16,368 nt of DNA from an uncultured Leptolyngbya sp. (GCA_937899365.1 CALBPH010000157.1:1-16368); one strand, 5' to 3'; counted from the stretch's first letter, positions 1-8,624 are shown. Numbers and translations are program-made. Notes: generated from the letters alone by a model not told the origin.

Positions 1-3000
1 CGTAAGGTTGTCAAAACCTTATTCAGCAAGGATAGATCATGGCAAGGCAATTTAGAAAAGACTAGCAAGGTCACAACACGCAGTGTTGTAACCATGTTAA
101 GTGAGCTGCGTAATACGCTTGATAGCGAGTATCAACAACATGATGAACCCTACAGTCGAGTACTCACAACAGAGGATATCCTAATTGTCCTGCACAAGTT
201 AATTGAGTTAACACCTCAAGAACGTGAACAGCTCAGGCTACCCATGGGAGACGGGCTGACCCTTTTGCAACAAATGCTGCTTACATTACAAACTGCGGGA
301 GGGGATGAAAATTACGAAGATATCTTTCGAGCTTATAAGGAAGCCGTTGGTCTTAACTTTTCCGGCACAAGCTTTGTGGATCATAATCTTGACGAGATCG
401 ATACGCTCATTGCAGAAACAGTCGAAAACTCTCTTGACTATCTTCCAGACCGACAATCTCACCATGCATCCAATTCATCAAGGTTCCCCAGCAAAAGCGA
501 GACGTGTAGAGATCTCACACTGAAAGCACAAAGAGAAATTCGGCGTCTGCTAGCTCGAAGCGGAAATACCCAGGCTTTTTTACCTGATAATGCCACCGGA
601 CATCCCTACATCCGTCACTATCTCCAACCAGCGTTTGTCAGAAAACTAGCTGAAACCGTCGTAAATAATGAACGTTTAACCGATCGATTTCCCGTTTATC
701 TCAAACGAGTGACGATGGAAGCCTGTGGACCGCTGCCCTTTGCCGATAGAAATCTAGGTTCGCTAGAACTGGATCGTGCCTATCCTTCATTGTTAAACTC
801 AGACCTCCAAAGACTTGATAAAAAAACAAATTTTGAGTTGGTGAACGGTCTACCGGGTCCCAGTGACTATGAGGTAGCTTCGCAAGAAGCCACAAAAATT
901 GTTGTTGAATTTTACATCAAAGTACCCACAACGTACGAATGCAGCGTAGAAGAGATATTCAATACCTTAGTTAGCAATACTGCCTACACAAACAGGCAGT
1001 ATCAGCGGGTAGACTTTGCTCTTAGTAGCACAGGGATAGGTGGCACGTTATCCCATGTCATCAAAGTTATCAACATCGCCCTACTAGAAGATATTCCATG
1101 TCTGAATGCATTTTTTCCCATTGCCCACGATGTTACCTCTACTCAGGCTATCATCAGAGATAATGTCTCATCGCCTTTATGGGCCCACAGTTTAGTCAAA
1201 CTTTGCCATAAAGAAACTGTAGGCATGGCATTACAAACTTTTCAAGGTAGTAGCTCATCCTACGATAGATTTGCATTTGGTGACCCCATCGGCCATGGTG
1301 ACTATTGTGGATTTGATTTTCTCCTATCTCAGGTACAGGCGTCATTGCAGTCGCGCTTACAAGCCATCCGCAATACGGGAGTAAGCCCCAAAAAGTATAT
1401 CGCTGAGCTCTGTCAAAGAACAGAGCGGTTGCTAGCACTCAAACAAGCATGGTCGTATTTAAAGGGCTATCCTTTTTCGTCCATGGCCATGATTGGCACT
1501 ATCCATCGGTCAATTATCAAACCAGTTTTCGGCAAACGAAAGCTCTCCAAAACCGATCCAAATATATATTTTGACGCCTACCTATCTATTGCTGAAGTCT
1601 TACTAGATGAGGGCGCATATAAAGCCAGTTATACGTATATAAAAGATCTGGAAATCTTAAATACCTATGTACAGCAGGGCTTAACAACTGCTCAAAATAA
1701 TACTAACCCTGACAATAATACATTTGAAATATTTTCTGGCACATTGGTTATTCGCTACCTGATTTGTTTAGCGAATTATTACTATGTATATGACACACAG
1801 AATACGGACAGAAATTATTTACCACCTGACTGTGCCCATGATATTAACCGTCAAGTACTGGTGCAAAAAGCATGGGAAACCCTTAAACAAGCACAGCAGC
1901 ATACGGAAGTCCGACTAAAAAAATATATTGTCACAAGTGAAGTTTCCCAAGGGACATTCCATCCCCATTATGAGCTTTTAGGACGTATTTATTTTATTAG
2001 AGCTAAACTGCTAACCTTCTTTCCCCAGTTTGTGCCAAAAGATGAACAATCTTTGCCGACCGAAAACTTTTCTGGCCAACGTCGTACAAGGGCATCCGTG
2101 CACTGGGGACGGTTATTTCTTTTAGAAAAAGCACGTTTATATGCAGCTGCGGATGGGAGTAGCGAAGTTTATGCCTACTATGCGTCAATACAAAGTTGCA
2201 GTTATCTTTTTGCCGCATTTGACACAGAAGAAAATCTTGAACTGTCTTCTCACATTGGAAACAAGCGTTTAAGCCGTTCAAGCTGTCTTGAATGGGCAAA
2301 GCTTTTAAGAGATCATGCCCTTCTAGCCTATTCTGAGATGGGTTTACGGTGTTATTACGAAATCAAGGAAAAGAGCGGTTTACCTGAAGAATCGGATGCC
2401 TATGGCCACTACCATATTGACAAACTTCCTGCTATCTACGAATCACGAAATTTAGAGCCAACAACAACCCACAACAGGGAGAATACGTTCTTAACACTTG
2501 ACATGTCCCTACTGGGCATCGATGTCAAAAACATTTCAAAACTAACCCCCAATCATCCAACCCACAACATTTACTTGTTTGGCACCAATGCCTGCTACCT
2601 TTTCTTCGTACGAGGGTTATATTTACTCTGCAGTGATTCAACTGACGAGTTCAAAGAAAGTCCGGAAATTCAGTGGGAATTAAAACTAAAGCGGGCCTTA
2701 CGTCTGCTTGATATGGCTTGGGCTATTGCTGACAACGGATGTAGCATCACAAGAACAAAACAGACTGGGCAAACCATTCGCAAAATCAGCAGATCTTTCA
2801 CACCTAAACGAAACGCCAATCAATACACATCTAATGAAATCGAGTCAGTCCAGGATCTTTATCCACGTCGTGTCAGTGAAATTGCGGCTCTAGGAAAAAT
2901 ATTCTCTGCGGCGTGCATGGTGTTACTTTTGGGGGTAATACCTCCTAAAGAGCGTGCGGTTATGAATACAAACATTAATAACCTCTTGGGAATGCTTCAT

Positions 3001-3204
3001 AACAGCAATAGATTGAGCCAGACATTAAGAGCACATCTAGCCAGACAAAAACGCTATGATGGCAATCTTAGAGAGTATTTATCTACCAGCAGTCACATCA
3101 TCAAACGGTATGCAACAGAGTTAAGCAGGTCTTCATATCCGATAGATTTGAAGACCTACCGAGACACTTTTGTTAAAGAGCTTTTCGCAGTATTACACGG
3201 TTAA
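1..3204 (+). CDS. Large protein of unknown function, 5' end outside window
   Basis: I do not recognise this protein. The frame is open from base 1 with no stop, giving at least 1067 visible residues. An ATG at 94 would give 1036 residues, but no Shine-Dalgarno sequence precedes it and the upstream codons read as ordinary protein, so the true start is probably left of the window. It has no signal peptide and no clear membrane segment. It is rich in Leu, Tyr, Ser and Asn and looks mostly helical. Around 1570-1660 the text (FDAYLSIAEVLLDEGAYKAS and on) resembles a TPR-like helical hairpin, and similar helices recur to the C-terminus. I see no P-loop, nuclease or protease motif. The gene is visibly more AT-rich than the genes from 7 kb onward and has no HIP1 site, which suggests horizontal acquisition (inference). 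It ends 5 bases from the end of the convergent VOC gene. Coding status is confident; function is unknown. Confidence 0.8.
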   Translation, partial: RKVVKTLFSKDRSWQGNLEKTSKVTTRSVVTMLSELRNTLDSEYQQHDEPYSRVLTTEDILIVLHKLIELTPQEREQLRLPMGDGLTLLQQMLLTLQTAGGDENYEDIFRAYKEAVGLNFSGTSFVDHNLDEIDTLIAETVENSLDYLPDRQSHHASNSSRFPSKSETCRDLTLKAQREIRRLLARSGNTQAFLPDNATGHPYIRHYLQPAFVRKLAETVVNNERLTDRFPVYLKRVTMEACGPLPFADRNLGSLELDRAYPSLLNSDLQRLDKKTNFELVNGLPGPSDYEVASQEATKIVVEFYIKVPTTYECSVEEIFNTLVSNTAYTNRQYQRVDFALSSTGIGGTLSHVIKVINIALLEDIPCLNAFFPIAHDVTSTQAIIRDNVSSPLWAHSLVKLCHKETVGMALQTFQGSSSSYDRFAFGDPIGHGDYCGFDFLLSQVQASLQSRLQAIRNTGVSPKKYIAELCQRTERLLALKQAWSYLKGYPFSSMAMIGTIHRSIIKPVFGKRKLSKTDPNIYFDAYLSIAEVLLDEGAYKASYTYIKDLEILNTYVQQGLTTAQNNTNPDNNTFEIFSGTLVIRYLICLANYYYVYDTQNTDRNYLPPDCAHDINRQVLVQKAWETLKQAQQHTEVRLKKYIVTSEVSQGTFHPHYELLGRIYFIRAKLLTFFPQFVPKDEQSLPTENFSGQRRTRASVHWGRLFLLEKARLYAAADGSSEVYAYYASIQSCSYLFAAFDTEENLELSSHIGNKRLSRSSCLEWAKLLRDHALLAYSEMGLRCYYEIKEKSGLPEESDAYGHYHIDKLPAIYESRNLEPTTTHNRENTFLTLDMSLLGIDVKNISKLTPNHPTHNIYLFGTNACYLFFVRGLYLLCSDSTDEFKESPEIQWELKLKRALRLLDMAWAIADNGCSITRTKQTGQTIRKISRSFTPKRNANQYTSNEIESVQDLYPRRVSEIAALGKIFSAACMVLLLGVIPPKERAVMNTNINNLLGMLHNSNRLSQTLRAHLARQKRYDGNLREYLSTSSHIIKRYATELSRSSYPIDLKTYRDTFVKELFAVLHG

Positions 3205-3209
3205 TTTCC

Positions 3210-3995
3210 TCAATCATCTGGCTCATTGACCTGCATCAAAGCAATCGTCGCGCCTTGGGGATCCATAATTGTGGTAAAACGGCCCGGTTCAATATCGATG
3301 GGATCCATTAATGCTTTACCCCCTAGACGATTGACAATTGCCAGGGACTCATCCAGGTCCGCGACGTTAAAATACACCGCCCAGTTAGAGGGAATCTCAG
3401 CAGGTAAGTCTGCCTTATCCATGTCAAACATGCCGCAGTTGTAGTGCCCTTTTACCTTCGTTGAAATATAATTCGGTGGTTTTTCATCCACCTCCAAATC
3501 CCAACCAAAAACAGCCCGATAAAAGTCAGCCGCTTTGTCAGCACCTCGAGTTTGCAGCTCTGTCCAGCAGAAGGTGTCCACCTCATTAACCAGACCGGCA
3601 CCAAAAAATTCTTTTGCCTGCCAAAGACCCACAAAGGCACCCGTTGGATCTATGACCATTGCCATCCGACCTGAGTCCATAATGTCGCAGGGGGGCATTT
3701 CCACTGTGCCGCCCTGCTCTTGCCAGCGTTGTACAGCAGCGTCTAAGTCTGGAACGTTGATATAGCTATTCCAGTGGGGTGGGACTTGTTGCATATTATC
3801 GGGCGTAGCAAATAAGGCCGCGACGCTACGGTCTCCTTTAAATGCCATGGAATAGGTACTGCCATTGTCCACAGGCATATCTTGAAATTTCCAAGAAAAC
3901 AGCTCTGTATAAAACTGTTTAGCCGCTTCCTGGTCGCTGGTCATCAAATCAACCCAGCTGAATACGCCATTTTCGTAACTGTTTCTAATACCCAT
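3210..3995 (-). CDS. Two-domain VOC family (glyoxalase/bleomycin-resistance fold) protein
   Basis: This is a cytoplasmic protein of 261 residues with two vicinal-oxygen-chelate modules in tandem. The first opens with GVFSWVDLMTSDQEAAKQFY and the second with DTFCWTELQTRGADKAADFY. Each ends with a substrate-pocket strand of the type IDPTGAFVGLWQ or MDPQGATIALMQ. The arrangement matches the mycobacterial CFP30B-like VOC group, whose members have no firmly known reaction, so I assign only the fold. I chose the ATG at 3995 because homologues I remember begin close to G-x-R-x-S-Y-x-x-G. A TTG seven codons upstream (4016) keeps the frame open but is a poor start. It lies 130 bases downstream of puuE on the same strand, with a palindromic repeat between them, so cotranscription is possible. 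Its stop is 5 bases from the convergent large gene. Confidence 0.85.
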   Translation of the reverse strand: MGIRNSYENGVFSWVDLMTSDQEAAKQFYTELFSWKFQDMPVDNGSTYSMAFKGDRSVAALFATPDNMQQVPPHWNSYINVPDLDAAVQRWQEQGGTVEMPPCDIMDSGRMAMVIDPTGAFVGLWQAKEFFGAGLVNEVDTFCWTELQTRGADKAADFYRAVFGWDLEVDEKPPNYISTKVKGHYNCGMFDMDKADLPAEIPSNWAVYFNVADLDESLAIVNRLGGKALMDPIDIEPGRFTTIMDPQGATIALMQVNEPDD

Positions 3996-4100
3996 AGGTG
4001 TCGTCTCTTCATTCAAGACAATACAAACATACTAATCTTGATTTTGAGAAATGGGTAGATTCCCACATCAAAAAACGTTAAGGGCGTTGCCATGAACCCA

Positions 4101-4130
4101 TGTAGGGGCATTGCATGCAACGCCCCTACA
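4101..4130. repeat. Dispersed palindromic repeat, copy 1
   Basis: A 30-base near-perfect palindrome: left arm TGTAGGGGCATTGCA, right arm complementary except at one position (A in the left arm, where the right arm would give G). It overlaps the 3' end of puuE and provides its TAG stop. The same core occurs as a perfect palindrome at 8625-8652 and as a diverged relative near 6111. It lacks a T-run on either side, so it is not a typical intrinsic terminator, although it would fold as a strong hairpin in RNA. Confidence 0.85.
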
Positions 4131-5031
4131 CCCCATGGTGGGCGTGCCAATGATTTGCAATTTCCATCCGCCGACAAACCCACACATCCTTGTGTTCCAT
4201 CACATAGTCTAGGAATCTTCCTAGAGAAGCTGCCCGCCCAGGTTTTCCGGAAATACGACAATGTAGCCCCACACTCATCATTTTTGGGGCAGTCTCTCCC
4301 TCGGCATAAAGCACATCAAAGGCATCTTTTAGATAGGTAAAAAACTGGTCTCCTGAGTTAAACCCCTGATAGGTGGCAAATCGCATATCGTTGTTGTCGA
4401 GGGTGTAGGGAATGACTAGATGGGGACGACCATGGTCCAAGTTCCAGTAGGGTAAGTCATCGGCATAGCTATCGGCATCGTAAAGAAAGCCCCCCTCCTC
4501 AACCACTAACCGTCGCGTGTTCGGGCTCAGACGCCCCTGATAGAACCCCAAGGGGCGACTGCCTATAACCTGGGTATGAATGTCGATGGCCTTGCGAATA
4601 TGCTCTCGCTCGGTGTCTTCGCCCACATACTGATAATCAATCCAGCGATAGCCGTGGCTAGCGACCTCCCAACCTGCGTCCACCATGGCTTTACCCGCAT
4701 CAGGGTTGCGCTCTAAGGCCATGGCCACGGCATAGACCGTCACGGGCAAATTGCGCTGGGTAAACAGACGATGCAGTCGCCAAAAACCAGCCCGACTGCC
4801 GTACTCATACATGGACTCCATATTGATATTGCGTACCCCCAGTAGCGGAGCTGCCCCCACCGTTTCAGATAGAAAGGCCTCCGACGCCGGATCGCCATGG
4901 AGGATGCAGTTTTCGCCCCCCTCTTCGTAGTTAATAACAAACTGCAATGCTAATCGAGCCTGATTTGGCCATTGGGGGTGGGCCGGATTTTGACCATAGC
5001 CAATTAGATCGCGGGGATAGGCAGCAGACAT
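4126..5031 (-). CDS. puuE: Allantoinase-like polysaccharide deacetylase family protein (PuuE type)
   Basis: A 301-residue protein of the NodB/polysaccharide-deacetylase fold, closest in text to PuuE, the allantoinase that hydrolyses allantoin to allantoate in purine breakdown. Diagnostic features are PRDLIGYGQNPAHPQWP at the N-terminus, FVINYEEGGEN with the HGD after it (residues 31-47), YEYGSRAGFWRL (76-86), the HGYRW motif (126-130) and the late GLHCRISGKPGR motif (255-266). No signal peptide is present, which fits a cytoplasmic enzyme rather than a cell-wall deacetylase. I chose the ATG at 5031; an upstream TTG at 5055 gives an unlikely cysteine-rich extension. The last codon and the TAG stop lie inside a dispersed palindromic repeat (4101-4130), so the repeat may have trimmed the original C-terminus. 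No other purine-degradation gene is in view, so substrate is inferred from family only; another amide or ureide hydrolase is possible. Confidence 0.82.
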   Translation of the reverse strand: MSAAYPRDLIGYGQNPAHPQWPNQARLALQFVINYEEGGENCILHGDPASEAFLSETVGAAPLLGVRNINMESMYEYGSRAGFWRLHRLFTQRNLPVTVYAVAMALERNPDAGKAMVDAGWEVASHGYRWIDYQYVGEDTEREHIRKAIDIHTQVIGSRPLGFYQGRLSPNTRRLVVEEGGFLYDADSYADDLPYWNLDHGRPHLVIPYTLDNNDMRFATYQGFNSGDQFFTYLKDAFDVLYAEGETAPKMMSVGLHCRISGKPGRAASLGRFLDYVMEHKDVWVCRRMEIANHWHAHHGV

Positions 5032-5200
5032 AGAGCAGCAAACCTCGATAGTCAATAAAGGTCAGCCAGAATATTAGCGTAAGAAGCAAACTAAAACTGC
5101 TGCTGTAGGCTATAAAGATTCCATGGCAGTGTTGCAGATTGCATGGTGAAATGACCATCATGTGGGAGTGTTTTAGCAGCAATGCCCCGAGGAAACTACT

Positions 5201-6052
5201 ATGAGTACTATTACTACTGAAAATCAGCAATATTTAACCTATATTTTGACTGACGGAGACTCTCAGGTTGCCGTGGTACCCGAACGAGGCGGTATCGTCA
5301 CGAGCTGGCAAGTCAACGGTAGTGAAGTATTTTATTTGGATGCGGAACGCTTTAAGGACCCGAGCCTGTCGGTGCGAGGTGGTATTCCGCTGCTGTTTCC
5401 CATCTGTGGCAATCTGGTTGACGATACTTATACCCTCAAGGGCGAAACCTACAAGCTCAAACAGCATGGTTTTGGGCGGACCTTGCCTTGGGACGTGACT
5501 CAGCAGTCCACTGATGACGGTGCCAGCCTGACGATTACTCTAAAAAGCAGTGATGAAACTCGTACGGACTATCCCTTCGACTTCCAGTTGGATTATATCT
5601 ATACCCTTAAGGGCAATACCCTAGAGCAGCGTTTCCGCCATACCAACCTGTCGGCTCAGCCGATGCCGTTTTCGACAGGTACCCACCCCTATTTCGCCGT
5701 AGCAGATAAGGGCAAGCTAAGCTTCGACTTACCGTCTAGTGAGTACAAAATTAAGGGTGCTCCCGAAGTATTTGCTTTTAATGGTCAGTTTAACTTTGAC
5801 CAGGAGGAAATTGACTTTGCCTTTATTAATCTCACAGGCCAGACGGCCACTGTTAAAGATGGTGATAGCACACTGACTATCTCCTATGACGAAAACTATT
5901 CCACCCTTGTTTTCTGGACTGTGAAAGGAAAAGACTTTTACTGTTTAGAGCCCTGGAGTGGTCCTCGCAATGCGATGAACACTGGAGATGCACTGATTAC
6001 CGTAGCCCCCCAAGAGACTGTTGAAACAGTTATCTCCATGACTGTTGGCTAG
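5201..6052 (+). CDS. Aldose 1-epimerase (galactose mutarotase) family protein
   Basis: A 283-residue cytoplasmic sugar epimerase of the galactose-mutarotase superfamily, which interconverts alpha and beta anomers of aldoses or phosphosugars. Family marks are VRGGIPLLFPICGNL (residues 58-72, with Arg59), KQHGFGR (87-93, His89), the STGTHPYF segment (158-165, His162) and FYCLEPWSGP (246-255), where Glu250 is the expected catalytic base. The length fits the YeaD/mutarotase-like branch. The start is well set: GAGGAAA sits about 6 bases before the ATG at 5201. The gene is divergent from puuE, with 169 bases between the two starts. The exact sugar cannot be read from the sequence; glucose, galactose or hexose-6-phosphate are all possible. 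Confidence 0.88.
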   Translation: MSTITTENQQYLTYILTDGDSQVAVVPERGGIVTSWQVNGSEVFYLDAERFKDPSLSVRGGIPLLFPICGNLVDDTYTLKGETYKLKQHGFGRTLPWDVTQQSTDDGASLTITLKSSDETRTDYPFDFQLDYIYTLKGNTLEQRFRHTNLSAQPMPFSTGTHPYFAVADKGKLSFDLPSSEYKIKGAPEVFAFNGQFNFDQEEIDFAFINLTGQTATVKDGDSTLTISYDENYSTLVFWTVKGKDFYCLEPWSGPRNAMNTGDALITVAPQETVETVISMTVG

Positions 6053-6107
6053 ATGATGATGGTGGGGCCTCGAGCAGTACCGGGCTCTTGAAACAATTTA
6101 TCCATCT

Positions 6108-6162
6108 CCCGTAGGGGCATCCCTTGTGGTTGCCCTGCGCTATCGGAGGCACGCAACCAGGG
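6108..6162. repeat. Diverged dispersed repeat with imperfect hairpin
   Basis: CCCGTAGGGGCAT at 6108-6120 matches the left arm of the palindromes at 4101 and 8625. It continues into an imperfect inverted repeat: TGGTTGC (6127-6133) pairs with GCAACCA (6153-6159), extended by CCC/GGG with a bulge. It lies in the 265-base gap between the epimerase gene and the 16-residue-repeat gene. A decayed or variant member of the same family is the simplest reading. Confidence 0.5.
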
Positions 6163-6205
6163 TTTCGTGTAAAACCCATAGTTTGTACTAAAGTTTCCCC
6201 TTGGT

Positions 6206-6221
6206 TTAGAGTTTTCTCTAA
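6206..6221. repeat. AT-rich perfect inverted repeat (TTAGAG-TTTT-CTCTAA)
   Basis: A perfect 6-bp stem with a TTTT loop lies about 100 bases upstream of the secreted repeat gene. CTCTAA recurs in this leader near 6253 and 6280. It could be an operator or a weak hairpin. I see no convincing -35/-10 pair in the rest of 6163-6317. Confidence 0.3.
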
Positions 6222-6317
6222 TTGAGGATGTATAGATATAGAAAGGCAGACTCTAAAATTTTCGCTAGGCTGATAGCTCTAATTTAGATGGTTCCATAGC
6301 CTCCTGGAAACTGAATT

Positions 6318-6899
6318 ATGGCTAAAAGACTTGTCTCACAAAGGTTCTCTCTCAGGTTTGTTCTACTGTTGACAACCCTGGGTTTGTTTCTGACCGTCCC
6401 AGCAGCAAATGCTGACTCTCCAAAGCAAACCCAAACATCTACTGGCACCTTAGTAGATTTTGATGATGACGATGGCCTAGACGATGAAGGTGAAGGCTTT
6501 CATGCCATCTATGTAGACAGAGAGGGTAACGTACTGGGCACATTCGTCAATGTGCCAGGGGCGAAGATTAAGGTCTATGCCAATGGGCAGATTGAACTGG
6601 AATCACGGGACTATACAACTGAAGTGGACTACAATTCCAACGGACGAATTCGGACTATTGGTGGTGCTCGGTTGAGATACTTTAGTAATAGCCGTATCCG
6701 AACTATTGATGGTATTGATTTTCGATATAGCCGCAATGGACTCCTCGAACGCATTGGCAGTACGGAGATTGACTACAGCAGTAGAGGACGTCTGCGAAGA
6801 ATTGAAGATGTCGGGTTTGATTATGACCGCAATAACATTCTTGAGAGTATTGACGATAATGAAACTCGAGATGGTATTCGCATTATCGTTGTGAACTAA
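6318..6899 (+). CDS. Small exported protein with five 16-residue repeats, unknown function
   Basis: A 193-residue protein with a clear Sec signal peptide: basic start MAKRLVSQRFSLR, hydrophobic stretch VLLLTTLGLFLTV, cleavage likely after ANA (residue 32). An acidic segment follows (residues 47-59, mostly Asp/Glu). From residue 103 on it consists of a repeat with exact 16-residue period: Tyr at 105, 121, 137, 153 and 169, each followed by a core like xxxGRIRxIGxxxx(I/L). A looser unit starts near Tyr87. The alternating polar/hydrophobic pattern suggests a beta-rich rod or solenoid. The protein should be periplasmic or outer-membrane associated. I know of no function for such repeats in cyanobacteria. 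It converges on the decarboxylase gene with 26 bases between the stops and no terminator. Coding status is well supported by the signal peptide and periodicity. Confidence 0.82.
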   Translation: MAKRLVSQRFSLRFVLLLTTLGLFLTVPAANADSPKQTQTSTGTLVDFDDDDGLDDEGEGFHAIYVDREGNVLGTFVNVPGAKIKVYANGQIELESRDYTTEVDYNSNGRIRTIGGARLRYFSNSRIRTIDGIDFRYSRNGLLERIGSTEIDYSSRGRLRRIEDVGFDYDRNNILESIDDNETRDGIRIIVVN

Positions 6900-6925
6900 A
6901 TAACAAAGCGCCCACATTCCCATAG

Positions 6926-8563
6926 CTAGAGCACACAGGCTAAGTCCCGTGACTTTTCAGAAAATAGAAGATTTTCGCCATAGTCTATGGGGCAGTCAAT
7001 TATCGCGGGTACGTCGGCCTCTAGAGCCATTTTAAGAGTGGGAATAAAGTCTTCTGTGGCGGTTACTCGGTACCCTTGGAGCCCAAAACTCTTGGCCAAG
7101 GCAACAAAATCGGGGTTGTTGAATTTGATAAATGCGGATTCGCCGTAGTAGTTGCGCTGCTTCCATTCAATTAGGCCGTAGCCACCGTCATTAAAAATGA
7201 TGGTGACAAAGGGAGTACCTAACCGCAGGGCGGTTTCTAGCTCCTGGCAGTTCATCATAAAGCCGCCATCGCCGGTGACGGCGACCACATGGCGTTGGGG
7301 GTTGACCAGTTTGGCTGCGATCACACCCGGTATGGCAATCCCCATGGAGGCAAACCCATTGGAAATCAGGCACGTATTGGGTCGCTCACAGTGATAGTTG
7401 CGAGCAATCCACATCTTGTGAGCCCCCACATCTGACAGCACAATGTCTTCGGGACCCATCACCTGACGCAGATCGTAGAGCAGCTTCTGGGGTTTGATGG
7501 GAAATGCCATATCCTCGCGATATTGCTCATAGTCCGCCCGCATCTCATCGCGCACCGCCTTAAACGGATAGCTAGACTGGGCCGTACGTTCTACCCGTTT
7601 CAAAATCTGTTCTAGAGAGTCCGATATATCCCCAATCACCTCCACCAGGGGCACATAACTACTGTCAATTTCAGCCGGTATCGGCCCCACATGAATAATG
7701 GGAATTTGGCCATCGGGATTCCACTTTTTCGGGGGGTACTCCACCAGGTCATAGCCCACGGCAATCACCAAATCGCTTTGATCAATCGCACAGGAAATAA
7801 AGTCCCGCTGCTGTAGTCCCACCGTCCACAGGGCCAGCGGATGCTGATAGGGAATCACCCCCTTACCCATAAAGGTGTTGGTCACCGGAATCTGGAGCTG
7901 ATTTACCATGGCCATGATTGCCTCACTGGCCCGAGCCCGGATCGCCCCATTCCCCACCAAAATTAAAGGTCGCTCTGCCTTAGAAATAGCATCTGCAGCC
8001 GTCTGAATTGTTTCAGACGCCGCATAGGTTTTACCGTTATAGTCACACGCCAGGGGGGTACCAGCTGCCTCCATATCGGCGATGTTTTCTGGTAAGTCAA
8101 TATGTACGGCTCCTGGATTCCCAGTCTGGGCCAGCTTAAATGCCTTACGGACAATTTCCGCCGTATTGCTAGGTCGCACAATTTGAGCATTCCACTGGGT
8201 CACGGGCGCAAACATCGCCACGAGATCTAAATATTGGTGAGACTCATTGTGCATGCGGTCGGTCCCCACCTGCCCCGTAATCGCCACCAGCGGTGCCCGG
8301 TCTAGGTTGGCATCGGCAACCCCTGTAATTAGGTTTGTTGCCCCGGGTCCCAGGGTCGATAAACACACCCCCGCTTTCCCCGTCAGCCGCCCATAGACAT
8401 CGGCCATAAAGGCGGCCCCTTGCTCATGGCGGGTGGTAACAAACTGAATGGACGACTGTTTTAGCGCCTGGAGCACCTGGAGATTCTCTTCTCCGGGTAC
8501 GCCAAAAATATACTCTACTCCCTCGTTTTCAAGACAGCGGACAAGGAGTTCAGCGGTGTTCAT
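6926..8563 (-). CDS. ThDP-dependent 2-oxoglutarate decarboxylase (acetolactate synthase-like)
   Basis: A 545-residue thiamine-diphosphate enzyme with the three-domain acetolactate-synthase layout. The N-terminal Pyr domain carries the cofactor-activating Glu47 in RHEQGAAF. The C-terminal PP domain carries the ThDP/Mg motif GDGG (431-434) through NDGGYG (458-463). By sequence alone it would be called acetolactate synthase large subunit. Its place directly after a short SSADH gene matches Synechococcus PCC 7002 A2770-A2771, where the ilvB-like gene was shown to be 2-oxoglutarate decarboxylase (Zhang and Bryant 2011, from memory). The likely reaction is 2-oxoglutarate to succinic semialdehyde and CO2. 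No small regulatory subunit (ilvN) is nearby, which fits. The start at 8563 has no clear Shine-Dalgarno sequence. It is separated by 99 bases, including a palindrome, from SSADH and is probably cotranscribed. True acetolactate synthase remains the alternative. Confidence 0.85.
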   Translation of the reverse strand: MNTAELLVRCLENEGVEYIFGVPGEENLQVLQALKQSSIQFVTTRHEQGAAFMADVYGRLTGKAGVCLSTLGPGATNLITGVADANLDRAPLVAITGQVGTDRMHNESHQYLDLVAMFAPVTQWNAQIVRPSNTAEIVRKAFKLAQTGNPGAVHIDLPENIADMEAAGTPLACDYNGKTYAASETIQTAADAISKAERPLILVGNGAIRARASEAIMAMVNQLQIPVTNTFMGKGVIPYQHPLALWTVGLQQRDFISCAIDQSDLVIAVGYDLVEYPPKKWNPDGQIPIIHVGPIPAEIDSSYVPLVEVIGDISDSLEQILKRVERTAQSSYPFKAVRDEMRADYEQYREDMAFPIKPQKLLYDLRQVMGPEDIVLSDVGAHKMWIARNYHCERPNTCLISNGFASMGIAIPGVIAAKLVNPQRHVVAVTGDGGFMMNCQELETALRLGTPFVTIIFNDGGYGLIEWKQRNYYGESAFIKFNNPDFVALAKSFGLQGYRVTATEDFIPTLKMALEADVPAIIDCPIDYGENLLFSEKSRDLACVL

Positions 8564-8624
8564 AGGGGGTAATTTTTTTAGGGAACGGGGAATGACTGCT
8601 GAGATTTTAATATTGGATTTTTTT

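Noticed and set aside
3996..4016. Extended VOC start at a TTG codon (4016)
   Set aside because: The ATG at 3995 begins exactly where the family pattern begins, and the TTG extension has no better ribosome site.
6456..6500. EF-hand calcium loop in the Asp-rich part of the repeat protein
   Set aside because: The glycine falls one residue too late for the D-x-D-x-D-G loop; the stretch is simply acidic.
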